In this document: positions 8,548-17,388 of the stretch, one piece after another
How positions within the stretch are numbered: position 1 is the first letter of the stretch
Layout: each line of letters begins with the position of its first letter
Assembly (NCBI RefSeq): GCF_011355085.1
Contig: NZ_VXCP01000008.1
Coordinates: forward strand, 1 to 64,000
Direction: 5' to 3'
DNA length: 64,000 bases
Source: Pseudomonas akapageensis
GTDB lineage: Bacteria; Pseudomonadota; Gammaproteobacteria; Pseudomonadales; Pseudomonadaceae
Translations under genes and position numbers: made by a program
The notes under the pieces: model-generated
Database searches by the model: none
Seen by the model: the letters and a program-made list of their open reading frames with translations, nothing else
Told to the model about the DNA's origin: nothing

Positions 8548-9958
8548 GTACAACGCGTTGTTTATCGACGGTGCCTGGCAGGCGCCGTCCGGCCAGGGTT
8601 TGGCCGAGGTGATGAACCCGGCGACCGAAGCGGTCGTCGGTGTCGTGCCCCTGGGTGACGAGCGCGATGTCGACAGCGCCGTCGCCGCTGCACGCAAGGC
8701 CTTTGCCAGCTGGTCGCGTACGCCGTCAAGCGTGCGCGCAGGCTACATCCGCGCCCTGGCCGATCAGTTGCAGGACCGTGCCGATGAGATGGCCGCAGTG
8801 ATCACCAGCGAATTGGGCATGCCGGTGCAATGGTCGCGTTCGGTGCAGGTCGAGGGACCCATTGCGGGTCTGGAGCACTACATCGAAATCGCCGGGTTGA
8901 TGGACGAGGTGCGCGAAGTTGGCAATTCGTTGGTGTTGCGTGAAGCGGTTGGTGTCTGCGCCTTCATCAATCCGTGGAACTACCCGTTGCATCAATTGAT
9001 AGGCAAGCTGGCGCCGGCCCTGGCGGCGGGTTGTACAGTGGTGGTCAAGCCGAGCCAGGAAACACCTCTGCACGCCTTCCTGCTGGCCGAGATGATCGAG
9101 GCCATCGGCCTGCCGGCCGGGGTGTTCAACCTGGTCAGCGGGCCTGGCTCGAAGGTCGGCGAAGCCCTGGCACGCCACCCGGATGTGGACATGGTCTCGT
9201 TCACCGGTTCCACCGGTGCCGGGGTGCGTGTGGCCCAGGCGGCGGCGCCCTCGGTCAAGCGGGTGTGCCTGGAACTGGGCGGCAAGTCGCCGCTGTTGAT
9301 TGCCGAGGATGCCAATCTGGAGGCGGCGGTGCGCTACGGCGTGCAGGACGTAATGATCAACTCGGGGCAAACCTGCACCGCCTTGACCCGCATGCTGCTG
9401 CCGGTCAGTCGTTATGCCGAGGCGGTGGAAATAGCCCGGGCCGAGTGTGAAAGCCTGACCATGGGCGACCCCCTTGACCCGAAAAGCTTCCTCGGGCCGA
9501 TGTGTTCCGCAGCCCAGCGACGCACGGTGCGCGAGTACATCGAGATCGGCCTGCAGGAGGGTGCTCGCCTGGTGTGTGGCGGGGCCGAGGCGCCGGCGGA
9601 ACTGGAGCGTGGTTACTACGTCAAGCCAACGCTGTTCGCCGACGTCGACAACCGCATGCGCATTGCCCAGGAGGAAATTTTCGGGCCCGTGCTGTGCCTG
9701 ATTCCCTATACCGATGAAGCCCATGCCATCGAGCTGGCCAACGATTCTCCGTTTGGCCTGTCCAGCGGTGTCTGGGCCGGTACCCCGGCGCGGGCGTTGG
9801 AACTGGCGCGGCAACTGCGCGCCGGGCAGTGCTTCCTCAACGGAGGTGCGTTCAACTACCAGGCACCGTTCGGCGGCTACAAGCAGTCGGGCAACGGCCG
9901 TGAGTGGGGCGAGGAGGGGCTGGCCGAGTTCGTCGAGATCAAGGCCATTCAGCGCTGA
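8540..9958 (+). CDS. Aldehyde dehydrogenase, probably 4-guanidinobutyraldehyde
   Basis: 472 residues, NAD(P)-dependent aldehyde dehydrogenase. FINPWNYPL (~142-150) and the VSFTGSTGAG NAD loop (~219) are intact, the general base is E245 in LELGGKSP, and the nucleophile is C279 in NSGQTCTA. In the arginine transaminase route this step oxidises 4-guanidinobutyraldehyde to 4-guanidinobutyrate. A GGAGG-like site within the end of the preceding gene serves the ATG at 8540. Its last 10 bases overlap the convergent Rrf2 regulator gene. Substrate is inferred from context. Confidence 0.9.
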   Translation: MLEYNALFIDGAWQAPSGQGLAEVMNPATEAVVGVVPLGDERDVDSAVAAARKAFASWSRTPSSVRAGYIRALADQLQDRADEMAAVITSELGMPVQWSRSVQVEGPIAGLEHYIEIAGLMDEVREVGNSLVLREAVGVCAFINPWNYPLHQLIGKLAPALAAGCTVVVKPSQETPLHAFLLAEMIEAIGLPAGVFNLVSGPGSKVGEALARHPDVDMVSFTGSTGAGVRVAQAAAPSVKRVCLELGGKSPLLIAEDANLEAAVRYGVQDVMINSGQTCTALTRMLLPVSRYAEAVEIARAECESLTMGDPLDPKSFLGPMCSAAQRRTVREYIEIGLQEGARLVCGGAEAPAELERGYYVKPTLFADVDNRMRIAQEEIFGPVLCLIPYTDEAHAIELANDSPFGLSSGVWAGTPARALELARQLRAGQCFLNGGAFNYQAPFGGYKQSGNGREWGEEGLAEFVEIKAIQR

Positions 9959-10383
9959 TTTTCGAGGGGCGTGTCGAAGGCGACAAACAACTGATCGGCT
10001 GTGATCTTGCCCAGGTCCAGCCGAACATTGTTTTCCAGCATGGCGAAGAGGTTGGTGAACACTTCGAAGACCTTGCAATGGTCTTCCATGCCGGAAAACG
10101 GGTTGTCGATCTTCTCGGCGATCAGCGAGCTTTCCTGCACCGCGTCATAGACCTCGCGCAGGGTGATCTGGTTGGCTGGCCTTGCCAGGGTCAGGCCGCC
10201 GCGCGCGCCTCGGTACGACTTCAAAATGTTGGCCTTGACCATCTGCGATACCAGATTGCGCACGCGGGTAGGGTGGGTCTTGACCCACTTGGCGATGGTT
10301 TCCGTGCGCAGTTTCTGCGGCGCGTTGGCCGCGACGAACGACAGAATGTAAGACGCTGTGATCAGGCGGGTCGACTGGCTCAT
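9949..10383 (-). CDS. Rrf2-family transcriptional regulator
   Basis: 144 residues starting MSQSTRLITASYILSFVA. The winged helix-turn-helix reads TETIAKWVKTHPTRVRNLVSQMVKANILKS followed by YRGARGGLTLARP, the wing typical of Rrf2 proteins. Only one cysteine is present (DHCK), so the three-cysteine Fe-S cluster seen in IscR and NsrR cannot form; this resembles the YwnA-like cluster-free branch. An open frame continues 18 codons further upstream, but the ATG at 10383 starts at the conserved N-terminus. It is convergent with and slightly overlaps the arginine operon. It may control that operon or the peptide transporter behind it. Confidence 0.88.
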   Translation of the reverse strand: MSQSTRLITASYILSFVAANAPQKLRTETIAKWVKTHPTRVRNLVSQMVKANILKSYRGARGGLTLARPANQITLREVYDAVQESSLIAEKIDNPFSGMEDHCKVFEVFTNLFAMLENNVRLDLGKITADQLFVAFDTPLENQR

Positions 10384-10486
10384 GGGGCGGTTGGGTTCCC
10401 GGGTTGGGCAGGGTTTTGGGAAGAGCTTCGCAGGCATTTTCGATCCTGTGAATATTACCTGCTCAAACGATGAAAGTGGGTTTCAA

Positions 10487-10515
10487 ATTGTTAATGTGTT
10501 TGATACGTTAACAAT
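10487..10515. promoter_or_regulatory. Candidate operator, ATTGTTAA-N13-TTAACAAT
   Basis: Perfect 8-base arms at 10487-10494 and 10508-10515 have centres about 21 bp apart, two helical turns. It lies about 105 bp upstream of the Rrf2 start and about 200 bp before the ABC transporter gene, in an AT-rich gap. It could be the binding site of the Rrf2 dimer or of another regulator. No other gene occupies 10384-10713. Confidence 0.5.
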
Positions 10516-10567
10516 TACAAGATTAGCAGCTTCCATAAAAAACGTTCGGATTTTGATGAACGCAAAC

Positions 10568-10669
10568 TGTAGCCGCTGCCGAAGGCTGCGCTGGGGCCGC
10601 AAGGCCCCCGGGGATTTCGAGATTTTGCGCCTGCGAGGCAGGCGAGCGCAGCCTGCGGCAGCGGCTACA
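10568..10669. repeat. Long REP-type inverted repeat
   Basis: Arms of 25 bases at 10568-10592 and 10645-10669 pair with a single mismatch (each begins or ends TGTAGCCGCTGCC / GGCAGCGGCTACA). The 52-base interior forms two smaller hairpins, GGGGCC/GGCCCC and CGCCTG/CAGGCG. This is a Pseudomonas REP-doublet layout placed between divergent genes. Confidence 0.85.
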
Positions 10670-10713
10670 TGTGCGTGTCAGCAACTCCGCGTTTAAACGA
10701 CAGGGGCAATGCA

Positions 10714-12315
10714 ATGAGCGATAACAACAACAAGATTACTCAAGCGCTTCAGAACGGCATGCTTCACCGCCGGGATTTTCTCAAGTACAGCATGGCCGCG
10801 GGCATGGTAGGCGCCGCGTTTTCCATGGGCCTGCCAATCAATGCCTTCGCCCAGGAAGCCACGCCCAAGGCGGGCGGCGTACTGCGTCTTGGTCTGGCCG
10901 GTGCCAGCACCACCGACTCCTACGACCCGGGCTCCTGGAGCGACACCTTTACCTTCGTCGGCTTCTCGGCGGTGTACAACACCCTGGCCGAAATCGCCGT
11001 GGACGGCACCGCCATTCCCGAACTTGCCGAAAGCTGGTCGGCTTCGTCCGATGCCAAGGTCTGGACCTTCAAACTGCGCCAGGGCGTGCAGTTCCACAAC
11101 GGCAAGAGCCTGACCGCCGAGGACGTGGTCGCCTCGTTCAATCATCACCTGGGCGAAGGCTCCACCTCGGCGGCCAAGACTGTGCTCGGCGATGTCGCCA
11201 AGGTCCGTGCCGACGGCAACGACAGCGTGGTGTTCGAACTGCACGCGGGCAACGCCGATTTCGCCTATGTGGTGGCGGACTACCATGTGGCCGTCATGCC
11301 GAGCAAGGACGGCGTTGCCGACTGGCGTGCCGGCGTCGGTACCGGCGGCTATGTGCTCAAATCCTTCGAGCCGGGCGTGCGCATGGTGCTGGAGCGCAAC
11401 CCCAACTACTGGAAGCCAGGCAGGGCGCATTTCGCCAGCGCCGAGCTGATCGGTATCGCCGATGGCGCCGCGCGGATCAACGCGCTGGTGACCGGCCAGG
11501 TCGACGTGATCAACAAGGTCGACCTCAAGACTGTCGCGCTGCTCAAGCGCAACCCCAACCTGGTGATCGAGGAAACCAAAGGTGCGCAGCACTACACCTT
11601 CCCGATGCTCTGCGACAGCCAGGAGTTCAGGAACAACGATATCCGCATGGCGATGAAGCACGGTATCGACCGCGATGCCCTGCTCGGCACTGTCCTGCAC
11701 GGCTACGGCATGGTCGGCAACGACCACCCGATCCAGCCGGGTAGCCGCTTCCTCAATACCGCGCTGGAGCAGCGCAAGTACGACCCGGACAAGGCGCGCT
11801 TCTACCTGAAACAGGCCGGGGTCGATTCCTTCAAGATTCGCCTGCAGGCCTCCGACGCGGCCTACGCCGGCGCCGTGGACGCCTCGGTGATGTTCAAGGA
11901 GCAGGCGCGCAAGGCCGGTATCGACATCGATGTGGTGCGCGAACCTGCCGATGGCTACTTCTCCAACGTCTGGAACAAACAACCCTTCACCAGCTCCTTC
12001 TGGTACAGCAGCCTGACCGCCGACCGCATGTTCAGCATCGGTTACGCCAAGGGCGCGGCCTGGAATGAAAGCCATTGGGACAACCCGCGCTTCAACCAGT
12101 TGCTCAACGCCGCCCGTGGCGAAATGAACGACCCGCTGCGCCGCGAGATGTACAACGAGATGCAGCAGATCTGCCGCGATGACAGTGGCGCCATCGTGCC
12201 GTTGTTCGCCAGCTCCGTGGCCGCACGCTCCAATCGCGTCGCCCATGGCGGCCAAACCGCACCTTACGGCGAGCTCGACGGCCTGCGGGTGATCGAGCGC
12301 TGGTGGCAAGCCTGA
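10714..12315 (+). CDS. Peptide-type ABC transporter substrate-binding protein, Tat signal
   Basis: 533 residues, SBP family 5 (dipeptide/oligopeptide/nickel type). The N-terminus MLHRRDFLKYSMAAGMVGAAFSM contains a twin-arginine motif RRDFLK and a hydrophobic stretch ending INAFAQ, so folded export by the Tat pathway is likely, which is less usual than Sec export for this family. The mature part contains VQFHNGKSLTAEDVVASFNH and VLKSFEPG...LERNPNYW, both family hallmarks. It is first in an operon with two permeases, a fused ATPase and a flavodoxin-like enzyme. The ligand is unknown; a dipeptide or modified amino acid is plausible. Confidence 0.9.
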   Translation: MSDNNNKITQALQNGMLHRRDFLKYSMAAGMVGAAFSMGLPINAFAQEATPKAGGVLRLGLAGASTTDSYDPGSWSDTFTFVGFSAVYNTLAEIAVDGTAIPELAESWSASSDAKVWTFKLRQGVQFHNGKSLTAEDVVASFNHHLGEGSTSAAKTVLGDVAKVRADGNDSVVFELHAGNADFAYVVADYHVAVMPSKDGVADWRAGVGTGGYVLKSFEPGVRMVLERNPNYWKPGRAHFASAELIGIADGAARINALVTGQVDVINKVDLKTVALLKRNPNLVIEETKGAQHYTFPMLCDSQEFRNNDIRMAMKHGIDRDALLGTVLHGYGMVGNDHPIQPGSRFLNTALEQRKYDPDKARFYLKQAGVDSFKIRLQASDAAYAGAVDASVMFKEQARKAGIDIDVVREPADGYFSNVWNKQPFTSSFWYSSLTADRMFSIGYAKGAAWNESHWDNPRFNQLLNAARGEMNDPLRREMYNEMQQICRDDSGAIVPLFASSVAARSNRVAHGGQTAPYGELDGLRVIERWWQA

Positions 12316-12368
12316 TCGGCTGATCGCTTGCACAAGGGCCGGGTCATGTTCACGCAAGGAGTCATGCG

Positions 12369-13328
12369 GTGAAGAGTCTTTTCAAGCTGTTGTTGCAGCG
12401 CCTGGCGCTGGGGGTGTTATCCCTGTTCGCCGTTTCGGTGATCATTTTCCTGGCCGTCGGCATGCTGCCGGGTGACGTCGCCCAGGCCATGCTCGGCCAG
12501 TCCGCCACGGCGCAAACCGTGGCGGCTTTCCGCGCCCAGCTGGGGTTGGATCTGCCCCCTTTGACGCGATTCGGCCAGTGGATCTGGCATTTCCTGCAAG
12601 GGGACCTGGGCACTTCGCTGGCCAACCAGCGGCCCATCGCCGAGCTGGTCGGTGCACGCCTGGGCAACACCCTGTCGCTGGCTGCGCTGGCGGCCCTGGT
12701 CTCGGTGCCGCTGGCGTTGTTCCTGGGGATGCTGGCGGCGCTGTACCGCAATTCCTGGTTCGATCGCCTGCTCAATACTTCGGCCTTGAGTGCGGTGTCG
12801 TTCCCCGAGTTCTTCGTGGCGTACCTGTTGATCCTGTACTTCTCGGTCAAGCTCAGCTGGTTCCCGAGCATCTCCAACCTGGCGCCGGATGCCTCGTTCG
12901 GCGAGGTGCTGGAGCGTTCGGTGCTGCCGGTGGCAACCCTGAGCCTGGTGGTGATCGCGCAAATGATGCGCATGACCCGCGCCTCCCTGATCAACCTGCT
13001 GGCCAGCCCGTACATCGAAATGGCCCGGCTCAAAGGCATCAGCCAGTCGCGGATCATCTTCAAGCACGCCTTGCCCAACGCGCTGGCGCCGATCGTCAAC
13101 GTGGTGGCCCTGAACCTGGCCTACCTGGTGGTGGGTGTGGTGGTGGTCGAAGTGGTGTTCGTCTACCCGGGTCTGGGCCAGTTGCTGGTGGACTCGGTGG
13201 CCAAGCGCGACATTCCGGTGGTGCAGGCCTGCAGCCTGATCTTCGCGGCGACCTACGTGCTGCTCAATACCCTGGCCGATGTGCTGTCCATCGCCAGCAA
13301 CCCACGCCTGATGCATCCGAAGGGGTAG
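12369..13328 (+). CDS. ABC transporter permease, DppB type
   Basis: 319 residues, inner-membrane permease with about six hydrophobic segments. The N-terminal segment LALGVLSLFAVSVIIFLAV and the inner-face loop near residue 220 (MARLKGISQSRIIFKHALPNA, an EAA-like coupling motif) match DppB/OppB. Translation starts at GTG 12369 with AAGGAG seven bases upstream; an out-of-frame ATG at 12364 meets a stop immediately. It pairs with the DppC-like permease that begins 3 bp after its stop to form the channel of the importer. Confidence 0.9.
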   Translation: MKSLFKLLLQRLALGVLSLFAVSVIIFLAVGMLPGDVAQAMLGQSATAQTVAAFRAQLGLDLPPLTRFGQWIWHFLQGDLGTSLANQRPIAELVGARLGNTLSLAALAALVSVPLALFLGMLAALYRNSWFDRLLNTSALSAVSFPEFFVAYLLILYFSVKLSWFPSISNLAPDASFGEVLERSVLPVATLSLVVIAQMMRMTRASLINLLASPYIEMARLKGISQSRIIFKHALPNALAPIVNVVALNLAYLVVGVVVVEVVFVYPGLGQLLVDSVAKRDIPVVQACSLIFAATYVLLNTLADVLSIASNPRLMHPKG

Positions 13329-13331
13329 TCC

Positions 13332-14162
13332 ATGAAGCGTCTGTTCATTGAATTGATCAGGGCCCCGCTGAGTGCGCAGTTCGGCATGGCGGTGATCCTC
13401 TTGTACATACTGGTCGCGCTGTTCGCCCCGGTATTGGCGCCCTTTGGTGAAACCGAGGTGGTCGGCGATGGCTTCGCACCCTGGGGCGGGCAATTCCTGC
13501 TCGGCACCGATAACCTGGGCCGGGACATGTTCAGTCGCCTGGTGTTCGGTGCGCGCAATACCCTGGGCATTGCCTTCCTGACCACGGTGCTGGCGTTCCT
13601 GCTGGGTGGCACCTGCGGCCTTGTCGCCGCCATCAAGGGCGGCTGGGTCGACCAGGGTCTGTCGCGGGTCGTCGATATTCTGATGGCCATTCCGCAACTG
13701 ATTTTCGCCTTGCTGATTCTCAGTGTGGTCGGCACCACGGCCACCTCGCTGGTGCTGGTGATCGCCCTGCTCGACGCCACCCGGGTGTTTCGCCTGGCGC
13801 GGGCAGTGGCCATGACCGTGGTGGTCCAGGACTTCGTCGAGGCGGCGCGCCTGCGCGGCGAAGGCCTGTGGTGGCTGGTGACGCGCGAAGTGCTGCCCAA
13901 TGCCGCCGCGCCGCTGATCGCCGAATTCGGCCTGCGCTTCTGCTTTGTTTTCCTGTTCATCAGTGCGCTGTCGTTCCTCGGCCTGGGCATCCAGCCGCCA
14001 ACGGCCGACTGGGGCAGCATGGTGCGTGACAACGCGGTGCTGATCACCTTCGGCGACGTCAGCCCGTTGCTGCCGGCGCTGGCCGTTGCCCTGATCACCG
14101 TGAGCGTGAATTTCGTCGTCGACTGGATGCTGCATAAATCCAGCGGGCTCAAGGAGTGCTGA
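13332..14162 (+). CDS. ABC transporter permease, DppC type
   Basis: 276 residues. It starts with a helix (FGMAVILLYILVALFAPVLAPF) followed by the extracytoplasmic LGTDNLGRDMFSRLVFGARNTL, a DppC/OppC signature, and later has the cytoplasmic coupling loop FVEAARLRGEGLWWLVTREVLPNA. The final helices end near SFLGLGIQPPTADWGSMV, also typical. It is 3 bp from the partner permease and overlaps the ribosome binding site of the ATPase gene. Confidence 0.9.
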   Translation: MKRLFIELIRAPLSAQFGMAVILLYILVALFAPVLAPFGETEVVGDGFAPWGGQFLLGTDNLGRDMFSRLVFGARNTLGIAFLTTVLAFLLGGTCGLVAAIKGGWVDQGLSRVVDILMAIPQLIFALLILSVVGTTATSLVLVIALLDATRVFRLARAVAMTVVVQDFVEAARLRGEGLWWLVTREVLPNAAAPLIAEFGLRFCFVFLFISALSFLGLGIQPPTADWGSMVRDNAVLITFGDVSPLLPALAVALITVSVNFVVDWMLHKSSGLKEC

Positions 14163-14164
14163 GC

Positions 14165-15820
14165 ATGAACAAACCCCTGGTAAACAGTGCATCACCCTTG
14201 CTGACCATTCGCGACCTGCAGATCGAAGGGCATTACGAGGATGCCTGGCACCCGCTGGTCAAGGGCATCGACCTGACCTTGCAACGCGGTGAGGTGCTGG
14301 GTCTGATCGGTGAGTCCGGGGCGGGCAAGTCGACCCTGGGCCTGGCGGCGATGGGCTACACCCGCGATGGCTGCCGCATCACCGGTGGTTCGGTGCAGTT
14401 CGATGGCATGAACCTGCTCAAGCTCGCCCCCGACGACCTGCGCAAGCTGCGCGGCACGCGTATCGCCTACGTCGCCCAGAGCGCGGCGGCGTCCTTCAAT
14501 CCGGCGCACCGGCTGATCGATCAACACATCGAAACGGCCGTCACCAATGCCGGCATCGGCCGCGCCCAGGCCGAGGCCGAAGCCATCGAGCTGTACCGGG
14601 TGCTGCGCCTGCCCAACCCCGAAACGATTGGTCAGCGCTATCCGCATCAGGTTTCCGGTGGCCAGCTGCAACGGATCATGACGGCCATGGCCATGGCGTG
14701 CTACCCGGACCTGATCATCTTCGACGAGCCGACCACGGCCCTGGACGTGACCACCCAGATCGAAGTGCTGGCCGCGATTCGCGATGCGGTCAAGCGCTAC
14801 GGCAGTGCGGCCATCTATATCAGCCACGATCTGGCGGTGGTGGCGCAGATGGCCGACCGGATCATGGTCCTGCGCCATGGCAAGCTGGTCGAAGAAGCCG
14901 AAACCCGCAAGATGCTCGCCGCACCCGAGGAGGAATACACCAAATCGCTGTGGGCCGTGCGTTGCTTTCGCACCGAACCCAAGCCACGCCCGCGCAGCGA
15001 ACTGCCCTTGCTGGAAGTGCGCAAGGCTTGCGCCAGTTATGGCCAGCAGCCGGTCCTGCACGATGTTTCACTGAGCCTCTATCGCGGCCAGACCCTGGCG
15101 GTGATCGGTGAGTCGGGCAGTGGCAAGAGCTCCACTGCGAGGCTGATCACCGGTCTGCTGCCGGCCACCGCTGGCCAGGTGCTGTACGAGGGCAACCCGC
15201 TGCCAATCGACTTTCGCAAGCGTTCCAAGGAGCAACTGCGGCGGATCCAGATGATCTACCAGATCCCCGACACGGCCCTGAACCCGCGCCAGCGCATCGT
15301 CGACATCATCGGCCGGCCCCTGAGTTTCTACCTCGGCCTCAAGGGCAAGGCCTTGCGTGATCGGGTCGCCGATTTGCTGGCGATGATCGAACTCGACCCC
15401 GACAAGTTCATGGAGCGCCAGCCCCGCGAGCTTTCCGGCGGCCAGAAGCAACGCATCTGTATCGCCCGTGCCCTGGCGGCCGATCCGCAGCTGATCATCT
15501 GCGACGAGGTCACCTCGGCGCTGGACCAACTGGTGGCCGAGGGCATTCTCAAACTGCTCGACCGGGTCCAGCAGCAGTTGGGCGTGTCCTATCTGTTCAT
15601 TACCCACGACGTTGCCACGGTGCGCGCCATTGCCGATGAGGTGGTGGTGATGCAGCGGGGCAGGGTGGTCGACCACGGCCCCCGTAAATCGATCTTCACA
15701 CCGCCGCATCAGGACTACACCGGCCTGCTGTTTTCTTCGGAGCCGGAAATGGACCCCGAATGGCTCGACCGCATCCTCGACCAGCGCGGCGCAGGCCAGC
15801 CCCTGGTCGCTCAACCCTGA
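14165..15820 (+). CDS. Fused double ABC ATPase (DppD-DppF type)
   Basis: 551 residues with two complete nucleotide-binding domains. Domain 1 has Walker A GESGAGKST near residue 47, signature VSGGQLQRI and Walker B LIIFDEPTTALD. Domain 2 has Walker A GESGSGKSS near residue 315, signature LSGGQKQRI and a Walker B-like LIICDEVTSALD. DppD and DppF are usually separate genes, so this is the single-chain form, where one protein supplies both motors. ATG 14165 is preferred over GTG 14156 because AAGGAG at 14151-14156 is 8 bases away. In domain 2 the usual Pro after DE is Val (DEVTSALD), probably tolerated. Confidence 0.92.
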   Translation: MNKPLVNSASPLLTIRDLQIEGHYEDAWHPLVKGIDLTLQRGEVLGLIGESGAGKSTLGLAAMGYTRDGCRITGGSVQFDGMNLLKLAPDDLRKLRGTRIAYVAQSAAASFNPAHRLIDQHIETAVTNAGIGRAQAEAEAIELYRVLRLPNPETIGQRYPHQVSGGQLQRIMTAMAMACYPDLIIFDEPTTALDVTTQIEVLAAIRDAVKRYGSAAIYISHDLAVVAQMADRIMVLRHGKLVEEAETRKMLAAPEEEYTKSLWAVRCFRTEPKPRPRSELPLLEVRKACASYGQQPVLHDVSLSLYRGQTLAVIGESGSGKSSTARLITGLLPATAGQVLYEGNPLPIDFRKRSKEQLRRIQMIYQIPDTALNPRQRIVDIIGRPLSFYLGLKGKALRDRVADLLAMIELDPDKFMERQPRELSGGQKQRICIARALAADPQLIICDEVTSALDQLVAEGILKLLDRVQQQLGVSYLFITHDVATVRAIADEVVVMQRGRVVDHGPRKSIFTPPHQDYTGLLFSSEPEMDPEWLDRILDQRGAGQPLVAQP

Positions 15821-15837
15821 GAATTCAAGGAATCACC

Positions 15838-16548
15838 ATGAAAGTACTTATCGTCCACGCTCACCCCGAGCCGAAATCCTTCACCGCCGCCCTGCGTGAC
15901 CAGGCCGTGCAGACCTTGCAAGCCCAGGGGCATGAAGTGCAGGTCTCCGACCTGTATGCGATGAACTGGAACCCGATCGCCAGCGCCGACGACTTCTCCA
16001 CCCGGGAGAACCCGGATTACCTGGTCTACGCCCTGGAACAGCGCCTGGGCGTGAAAAGCCAGTCCCTGGCCGCCGATATCCAGCAGGAGCTGGACAAACT
16101 GCTGTGGGCCGACCTGCTGATCCTCAACTTCCCCATCTACTGGTTCTCGGCCCCGGCCATGCTCAAGGGCTGGATCGACCGGGTACTGGTGTCGGGCATC
16201 TGCTACGGCGGCAAGCGTTTCTACGACCAGGGCGGCCTGGCCGGCAAGAAAGCCCTGGTGACCGTGACCCTGGGCGGGCGCGAGCACATGTTCGGCGAAG
16301 GCGCGATCCATGGCCCGCTGGAAGACATGCTGCGGCCGATCCTGCGCGGTACCCTGGCGTATGTGGGGCTGGATGTACTGCCGCCGTTCGTGGCCTGGCA
16401 TGTGCCCTACATCAGTGCCGAGGCGCGCGAAGAGTTCCTGGAGCAGTACCGTGAGCGCCTCGAAAACCTGGAGCAGGATCGGCCGATCGACTTTCCACGG
16501 TTGTCGCAGTTTGATGAGAAGCTGTATCCCTTGGCTACCAATGGCTGA
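15838..16548 (+). CDS. NAD(P)H:quinone oxidoreductase-like flavodoxin-fold protein
   Basis: 236 residues. It opens with MKVLIVHAHPEPKSFTAALRD, the flavin phosphate-binding start of the NQO1/KefF/MdaB group, and has FPIYWFSAPAMLKGWIDRVLVSG near residue 100 and GKKALVTVTLGG near 140, all standard for that family. It begins 17 bp after the ABC ATPase, so it probably belongs to the same transcription unit. An NAD(P)H-dependent reductase coupled to an uptake system suggests that the imported compound, or something released with it, is reduced in the cytoplasm. Substrate unknown. Confidence 0.88.
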   Translation: MKVLIVHAHPEPKSFTAALRDQAVQTLQAQGHEVQVSDLYAMNWNPIASADDFSTRENPDYLVYALEQRLGVKSQSLAADIQQELDKLLWADLLILNFPIYWFSAPAMLKGWIDRVLVSGICYGGKRFYDQGGLAGKKALVTVTLGGREHMFGEGAIHGPLEDMLRPILRGTLAYVGLDVLPPFVAWHVPYISAEAREEFLEQYRERLENLEQDRPIDFPRLSQFDEKLYPLATNG

Positions 16549-17388
16549 GATGCGCTAGCGGTTCGTGCCCCATGTCCCTCCTTGGCGCAGAGCCTATCCA
16601 GGGCTTTGCTATCCTTTGCGGCCAGTCCTAATCCTGGCCGCTCCCTAGTAGACCGACCAGTACCACCTTCTGCCTGCAAGCGGCAGAAGGAGAGGCTGCA
16701 TCTGCGTGTTGTAGCGTGCTTATTGAGCGGGGACTGCTGGTGTTCTGATGAAAGATCCACTCTCTGTAGCAACCCTGAACGTCTCAAAATCGCCAGGTAA
16801 AACTTTACGCCTTTGGCAAATTTCATTGTTTCATATTGTTTCGAATGTGACTCCCGGAGCGATCGGCTGTGAATGAGTTGCAATGTAAAAGCAATAATTT
16901 GTGAAGGGCTTGCTGAAGTTGGTTTAGGAGTATGTAGGATCTTTCCGGTCGCATTTGGTTTGTAAAAACTGGTTTCAATAGTAGGGTGTTTGTTAGTGCA
17001 TATATTGAGGCTGAATGCGATAAGCGGGGTTGGTGAGCGGGGTGTCTATTGCCCTTGTGATTGGCTGCTTTGGTAGCGGCTCTCTAGCGTCAATTGTAGG
17101 CGTATTCTGAGGTTTAGTCGGAAATTTCCCAAGCTTACTTTGGAGGGTGGACTAGTTGAGTGAAGTCATTCACTATTGTTCTAGGTAGGAAGTTGGTGCG
17201 CGTCTCGTGAGTTGTTCGGTATTTGCTTGAAAGTTCGAATTCCAATCTTGCTTGGTTTCGTGTTTGTTGGCTTCATGCTCAATGTTCGAAAAAAGTCAGT
17301 GTTCTGCTGACCTGCGCAACCCGCTGCCTCGAATTCAACCTGACTAACAACTTGATCTTACATATCCCGTGGCCACGGAGGCCTGACC
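16549..17388. other. 840-base gap before vgrG, AT-richer, two hairpins
   Basis: No convincing gene is visible. Base composition is clearly lower in GC than the flanks. Two perfect hairpins sit near the left end: GGCCAG/CTGGCC at 16620-16639 and CCTTCTGCC/GGCAGAAGG at 16666-16690. Neither has a T-run, so neither is a clear terminator. The rest is unstructured to the eye and could be a long vgrG leader, a small RNA, or decayed island DNA. GGAGG just before 17389 is the vgrG ribosome binding site. Confidence 0.6.

Noticed and set aside
10383..10434. Longer N-terminus for the Rrf2 regulator from 10437
   Set aside because: The extra 18 residues (MPAKLFPKPCPTREPNRP) are Pro-rich and outside the family start; MSQSTRL at 10383 fits better.
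16620..16690. Hairpins before vgrG as rho-independent terminators
   Set aside because: Neither is followed by a T-run.
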